64,000 nt of DNA from Arthrobotrys musiformis (taxonomy: Eukaryota > Ascomycota > Orbiliomycetes > Orbiliales > Orbiliaceae). Under the pieces are notes generated by a model. That model was not told where the DNA came from. It was given only the letters and a program-made list of their open reading frames with translations, and did not search any database. Below, piece by piece: positions 59,110 through 64,000 of this stretch; the first letter of the stretch is position 1; every line of letters starts with the position of its first letter. The DNA is taken from assembly GCA_036971715.1 (NCBI GenBank), contig JAVHJL010000001.1, forward strand, positions 3,534,001 to 3,598,000. Direction: 5' to 3'. The position numbers were made by a program, and so were the translations under genes.

Positions 59110-59706
59110 CTTCCCGTGCGGTATTCGAGACAGCGTTGATGATTGAGGGGGAAATCGGAAGTATCGGTCAAGATTGTGTCGGTGGGAGAGTAGGTATCTA
59201 TCATCGGCGGTGAACCAGCTGTCTCCTAAGCGCTTTCGAAGTCAATGCCGTCGAACTATCGGTTCGCACCCGGTTGAAGCAGCGACGGTGTTTTGGGATG
59301 TGTTGTGGTCTGTCGTAAACAAAGTTCCCAAAACGGAATAGCCTAGTAACAGGTTCCGCAGCTTAGTCATAACCTGCAGCTCGGTTCCTCTATCGACCAA
59401 AAGTGCAAGGGGACCCGGAAAGCCTCGAAGGAACCCGATTCGATCTGATACTGCGTGATAACGTTAAAGTAGCAAATCGCGGCTGAGGAGGTCGCGAAGA
59501 TTCATTTCTTGATCGAGTTTCGTTATTGATCCTTCACGCATCCGCGTATCCGCTGACTCAGCTCTTCGTCCCGTACATATGTGCATGTACATGCACTTTT
59601 TCATTCTGCCCCTTTATAAAGGACTTGAATGCATTCAGTACTTGCGCGAACAGCTTCCTTCTCAAAATATTTTTCTAGCTCTACGTAAAAATACATCTTT
59701 GAAGAA
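59110..59706. promoter_or_regulatory. Divergent promoter region, kinesin / TDG-like gene
   Basis: About 600 nt separate the two start codons. No specific operator was recognised. A short palindromic ACATATGTGCATGTACATG stretch lies near 59576-59594. Confidence 0.4.
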
Positions 59707-60764
59707 ATGTCTTCCAATCGAGTTCTTCGCAGCGCCGGATCCCGTTCGGAGATAACGGAAACTGGCAATGAACCTGTCGAGGAAAAGTCTACAACCTTCA
59801 AGGGCACCATTGACAAATTCTCAATGTCAAGCTCAAAGTCAGTGGCGTCGAGTACTGCGGAGGGATCAAAAGAAACCACGGGAACCTCAACCAAACGAAA
59901 GTATACGGATTTGCTATCGTATAAGCCTGGAGCCGCCCCGGGGCCACCAAAGAAAAAGAGCAGCTCGTATGCACCGCCGTCGAAGTATGCTCATCTAAAG
60001 GGCGTTCCGGACCAATTGGGTGACAACATGTTCTGTATGCTCATTGGATTAAATCCCGGTATTGCGACTTCCCAGGCTGGTCACTGGTATGTTCTATCAT
60101 AATTTTCATAGTACCAATTCAAAGGCAAAGTCGTTGATGATTGCTGGGTGATAGTTATGCAAACCCATCCAACCTGTTTTGGAGAATGTTACACCAAGGC
60201 GGACTCACAACAAGGCAATGTAAGCCTCAGGAAGATGTGATCCTTCCTGCTGAATTCAACTTGGGAACGACAAATATAGTAGGTCGCCCAACCGCCAGTC
60301 AAGCAGAACTGTCCTTGGAAGAAATGGACGAAGGGGTTGCAGACCTGGAACGGAAATGTCGGCGGTATAGGCCAGAGTCGGTTTGCTTGATTGGGAAAGC
60401 AATCTGGGAAAGCGTCTTCCGCGCAAAACATGGAAGGAAGATGACGAAGACTGAGTTTAAATTCGGGTGGCAGCACAACAAGGAGAATATGGGTGTTGAC
60501 AAGAAGAATGGGTACCCCGGTGCCCGAGTTTATGTAGTTGTCTCGACAAGTGGGCTCGCTGCGGGGTACAGCCTAGAATACAAGCTTCAACTATGGAAAG
60601 ATCTCGGGAGCTGGATTAACAAGAGGAGGGCGGAAAGGTTGGAGGAAAGCGCGACCAAGGTAGAGGCCGAAGAGGTTGCTGAAGAGCCAGCGGCTAGCAC
60701 CAGCGCTAGCACGGCTGCAGCTGAGGAAACATCGGCCTCGACGAGCTCCATCAAGGCTGAGTAG
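59707..60764 (+). CDS. G/T(U) mismatch-specific DNA glycosylase, TDG/MUG family
   Basis: Removes uracil or thymine opposite guanine, starting base excision repair of deaminated cytosine. Exons 59707-60086 and 60155-60764 give 329 residues. The first ~95 residues are a basic, Ser/Thr-rich tail. The catalytic motif is MLIGLNPGIAT (GLNPG 114-118; Asn 116 aligns with the catalytic Asn). It is followed, across the intron, by GHCYANPSNLFWRMLHQGGLT, typical of the family. VVVSTSGLAAGY near 274 matches the second (insertion-loop) motif. An Ala/Glu/Ser-rich tail ends the protein. The intron splits a Cys codon. Intronless reading gives an early stop. Confidence 0.88.
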
Positions 60765-61267
60765 TTAGTTGGCGGGTCCCTGGGTAGACGTCCTTTCCGA
60801 TTTCTTCGAGTATTTTTATTTATTCGCTGTAAGATAGAGAGCTTGTATTTTACAAATGTCATTGTAATATTATATTACCCCAAGTAAATTTAAAGGAATT
60901 CTAGGCTCATTTCAAGTCTAGGAGGATCAAAAGACAAGGGTCGGTATTCCGAAGTTTCTAAGATTTTTGGGGGAAAGTTAGGTTTCATGATTGGATTTAT
61001 GGGAGCGGGTTCGAAAAATTTAGGTCAAGGTTGTCGTTGAATCCAATTCTAATTCCTAAACCGTGTTGCCTGTTAAATTTTGTCTTTGACAACAGCTTGG
61101 AGCTTAGTTCACCCCAACCTCATTGTCCAGTGCCTAAGTCTGCTTGAGATTTGAATGACAGTGAAGAACCCCTCGAATCCTTGGTGCATGGAACAACTAA
61201 GGTTCTGATACATCACAATCGATTATTGTGAGCCCAGGGGACTCTTACTCCCCCAATCTGAGACACA
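60765..61267. other. Spacer between TDG-like gene and TRM3-like gene
   Basis: This spacer holds the 3' UTR and the next promoter. No gene is seen. Confidence 0.55.
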
Positions 61268-64000
61268 ATGGCAGACTTCTCCAGCACTGCAGCTCAAGAT
61301 TTGCTCGAACACCTGCAGGATGATTTGAAGGGACTGGATATTCTCGCCTATTTGATGGAACTGCAGGTGGAAACCAAGGTAAAAACCTCCAACATTGTCA
61401 ACACATACATGCTTATGCGTATGTTGAGGAACTAACCTAGATTTCTTTTATAAAAAGCCCGATATAGGTGTCACCAGCCCACAGATAGACAACCTGACAA
61501 GCCGGTTGTATAGCTTGGCCTTCTATCCCAAGGACCAAACTCAGGACCTAAGGCAAAGGTTATCCGATGCTGTTGCGCTCTTGCAGCGTCATGAAAAACT
61601 TCGCCTGAGGGCATCTATCTTGTGCAGACTAATCCCAGAAACACTGATCCTAATCCGGCTTTCTCTTTTGAATTGCAAAGACGAGTACGGGCCAGCTTTG
61701 TCTGCCATCTATGCATCTGCACCTAGTTATTCTGCATTGTGGGAAGATCCAGGCAGCTCTGGTGACCGGAGAGGCGTCGTCCCATTCGATATTGATACCG
61801 AAACGCAGAATACAGAGTCACAGGTTGAGACTCGACTCAATGCGCTTCTCGTTGAGGGACGGGCGTCAGTTTTTCAGGCGACAAAGGATCGATTGCTTTT
61901 CCTGGAGGATATATTGTCAGAGTCTAACGAAAACCTTGGGCCACTTCTCCAGGAACAGCCAACACTAACTAGTCTTCTAATGAAGATGTGCGTATCCGCT
62001 ACATACATCTACGAACAAAGTATAATTTTGCTCTCGGTACGGCTGCTGCGCAGGATTAACGCTCTCCATAACTATGCTCTTAGTAAGCGACTGTTAGGGA
62101 ATCAGCCAACGCTTGATACGGAAATATTCAAGCATCTTGAAGTTTTACTTCGTTCGGGGCACAAAATTCAAGTAAACGCCGGGTATCATCTATGGGTTGG
62201 CCTTCTGGACAGCCATAACGAAAGTTTCGACTTAAATTCCATCATACAGAGCGAGAGTTACTGGGACTACATTCTGAATGGACTGGATGAAACATCCGGG
62301 GAAATCAAGAAAATATGTCTTCACATCCTATGGTCGACTGTGCAACAACTGCCAGGTGATCTGAACTTACGGTAGCTTGAACCCTTTCCGATTTTACGAC
62401 ATTCAAACGTGTTTCCTAATGCTTATTTTATAGAAACTTCAAGTGGGACTTCAAGAGCAGAGATTCCCAATTGGAATTCTGGAAAACGTATATAACTTTT
62501 ACAGAAATGCTCGCCTTGGACAATTCCGTGAATCAACTCCGCTTGGCGTCGTCTGAACTAGAAAAACTAATTCAACAAGCCAATACTATCGGTGTTCCAA
62601 ATATCTGGATTCTGATCCTCCTATCCCAGGGATTTCAAAACTCCAGTGCTGGGGACATGTCTCTTCGGCTATCAGAGTTCGTTCTGAGACTAAATACAGA
62701 TGCTCTGTGGTGGATGAAAACCGGATCTACTGCGTCCGATAGGTCGCCTTTGGATTTCTTTCGAAGTATGTACCCTATTAGGCTAGTATCTACCTCTTGG
62801 AATAATTATCAGTGTGTTAACTGTTTGAACAGAAACATTATTTCCACAGGTTTTTAAAACCCCCAATTTCAATGTTAGCGTTCTAGCTCAGAATGTTTGC
62901 GAGCACGGAAATGCTATAACGTCATTCGTCCAGAGGGTTCTCACAATAAGTCAAGATAACGTATGCTAATATCGAGTTGTACGTCTGCAACGACATCGAG
63001 CTAAACTTTATTTTTAGGATGAGAATTTCCAAAATCTCGTAGGGTCTCTTCTGGAGACAGTGCTTGATCAACTGGGCCAAGCAAACGCAGGGCAGTTCTA
63101 CGTCTTGAAGGGCATTTTCGATACTATAAGGGCTCAAAGAAATTGTCTTTCTCTTCGCCATGGTAGCTTACTCGTGAAGATAGCAAATGTACCACTTGAG
63201 TAAGTAGCCTTGGTCTATCTAGCTTGTGATTGTTTCAATGTACTGACTGAACTAGCAACAATCTCCGAGGAGATATGAAAACGCTCATTTGCTTATTGTT
63301 ATGTCTGAAACTTGGCCTGAAGTCTGAAGTCGTATCCAACTATGTCCAATTAAGGTATTTTGGGGTAAGCCCTATGCAAGATTTTTTTAAAAACTAATCA
63401 TCTTCATAATTTTTAGTTCGCTCTCACAAATCCTACGAAATAATCCGCTCCTCTTGGACGGAGCACGGACGAAGGATATCGTTGAAACATTAAGTGTAGG
63501 TCTCTGATAGCTTAAACTTTTACTTGGGATGAAACCCTAGTACTAACTGTGTATAGTTGGATACTGTCCAGCTCACTGCGATTGTTGACCGCATTTGTCT
63601 TGACACGGTGAATGATACAAATGTTGGTCTATATAGCTTGGTGGTAGCGATAGGTCTCAGACTACCAAAACCGGCCTCTCTTCTTCGGGGTTTTGGAAGT
63701 CAAGGTGGCGCCCCGAGGTAACATGAAATTTCCAATTCCAACTCCCAGCTAATATATACTAACTTATAAGTTTTGATCTCAGAGACGGGCCGATTATCAG
63801 TGATCTACTATTACGACTACTCCAATATGGCGATGATATCGTGGAAGGTATGTTGCGAAATCATAGGGGTTTTTCTAGGCTACAAGGCTATATTAACACA
63901 TGTCTATTACATAGCTCTTCGAAACCTCCCTGAGGTCCGAAAGTTGGTGACTTCCGTATTCCAAGAGATTTTCGATAGGGGGCCTCACTCGCACCATCAT
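61268..64000 (+). CDS. HEAT-repeat protein resembling tRNA (guanosine-18-2'-O)-methyltransferase Trm3/TARBP1, N-terminal part
   Basis: Exons read: 61268-61378, 61458-62371, 62434-62765, 62833-62960, 63018-63199, 63256-63354, 63417-63495, 63557-63717, 63783-63847 and 63915 to the window edge, all in phase, giving 719 residues so far. The sequence is all-helical and Leu-rich. The segment SYWDYILNGLDETSGEIKKICLHILWSTV, followed by FWKTYITFTEML and NIWILILLSQGF, resembles the N-terminal solenoid of yeast Trm3 and human TARBP1. The SpoU methyltransferase domain that would confirm this should lie beyond base 64000. Another large HEAT-repeat protein remains possible. The start ATG (61268) is the first in frame after the TDG-like gene. 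Confidence 0.6.

Overview
The window is nuclear DNA of a filamentous ascomycete (Pezizomycotina). Genes are split by short GT-AG introns, mostly 50-120 nt, several with GCTAA(C/T)-type branch sites. The gene set includes a tigA-type protein disulfide isomerase with a KDEL tail, Tom22, Ebp2, a Cdc25-type Ras exchange factor, a C2H2/fungal-specific transcription factor, Vps16 and a short kinesin-3 of the NKIN3/UncB type. I cannot name the species; early-diverging classes such as Orbiliomycetes or Pezizomycetes remain possible. There are no convincing transposons, tRNAs, rRNAs or CRISPR arrays.

Layout. 0-2.3 kb: the 5' part of an F-box-like gene (minus) and an unrecognised four-exon gene (plus). 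2.6-6.1 kb: an HSBP1-like gene (plus) converges on tigA (minus), which is divergent from TOM22 (plus). 7.8-18.96 kb: four minus-strand genes, namely a large Gln/Pro-rich protein with a DUF4211-like region, a small unknown protein, the nucleolar ribosome-assembly factor EBP2, and a chromatin-type protein with a DNMT1 replication-foci (RFTS) domain plus an AT-hook but no methyltransferase. 20.2-23.1 kb: a YML020W-like alpha/beta hydrolase (plus). 24.3-27.4 kb: a Gfo/Idh/MocA oxidoreductase (plus) convergent with guanine deaminase (minus). 28.7-32.6 kb: SH3-RasGEF CDC25 (minus).

32.6-45.3 kb is a 12.75 kb gene-free divergent intergenic region between CDC25 and a C2H2 transcription factor (45.3-47.8 kb). 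It carries GAT, CTTG and ATGT microsatellites, 25-nt T and A runs, and a long pyrimidine tract next to the factor. A further 6.15 kb gene-poor stretch follows. 53.9-64 kb: VPS16 (plus), the truncated kinesin-3 (minus), a TDG/MUG mismatch glycosylase (plus), and the 5' two-thirds or so of a HEAT-repeat gene resembling the tRNA Gm18 methyltransferase TRM3 (plus, runs off the end).

Most genes are housekeeping and not organised as a pathway; this does not look like a biosynthetic cluster. The most unusual features are gene architecture: a 13-nt microexon carrying the first PDI catalytic site, a 16-nt microexon carrying half of the guanine deaminase HxH metal site, three in-frame stop-free intron segments that could give alternative proteins, and the very long regulatory-looking desert around the transcription factor. 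All exon models were derived by hand from splice signals, reading-phase continuity and family resemblance; no searches or alignments were run.
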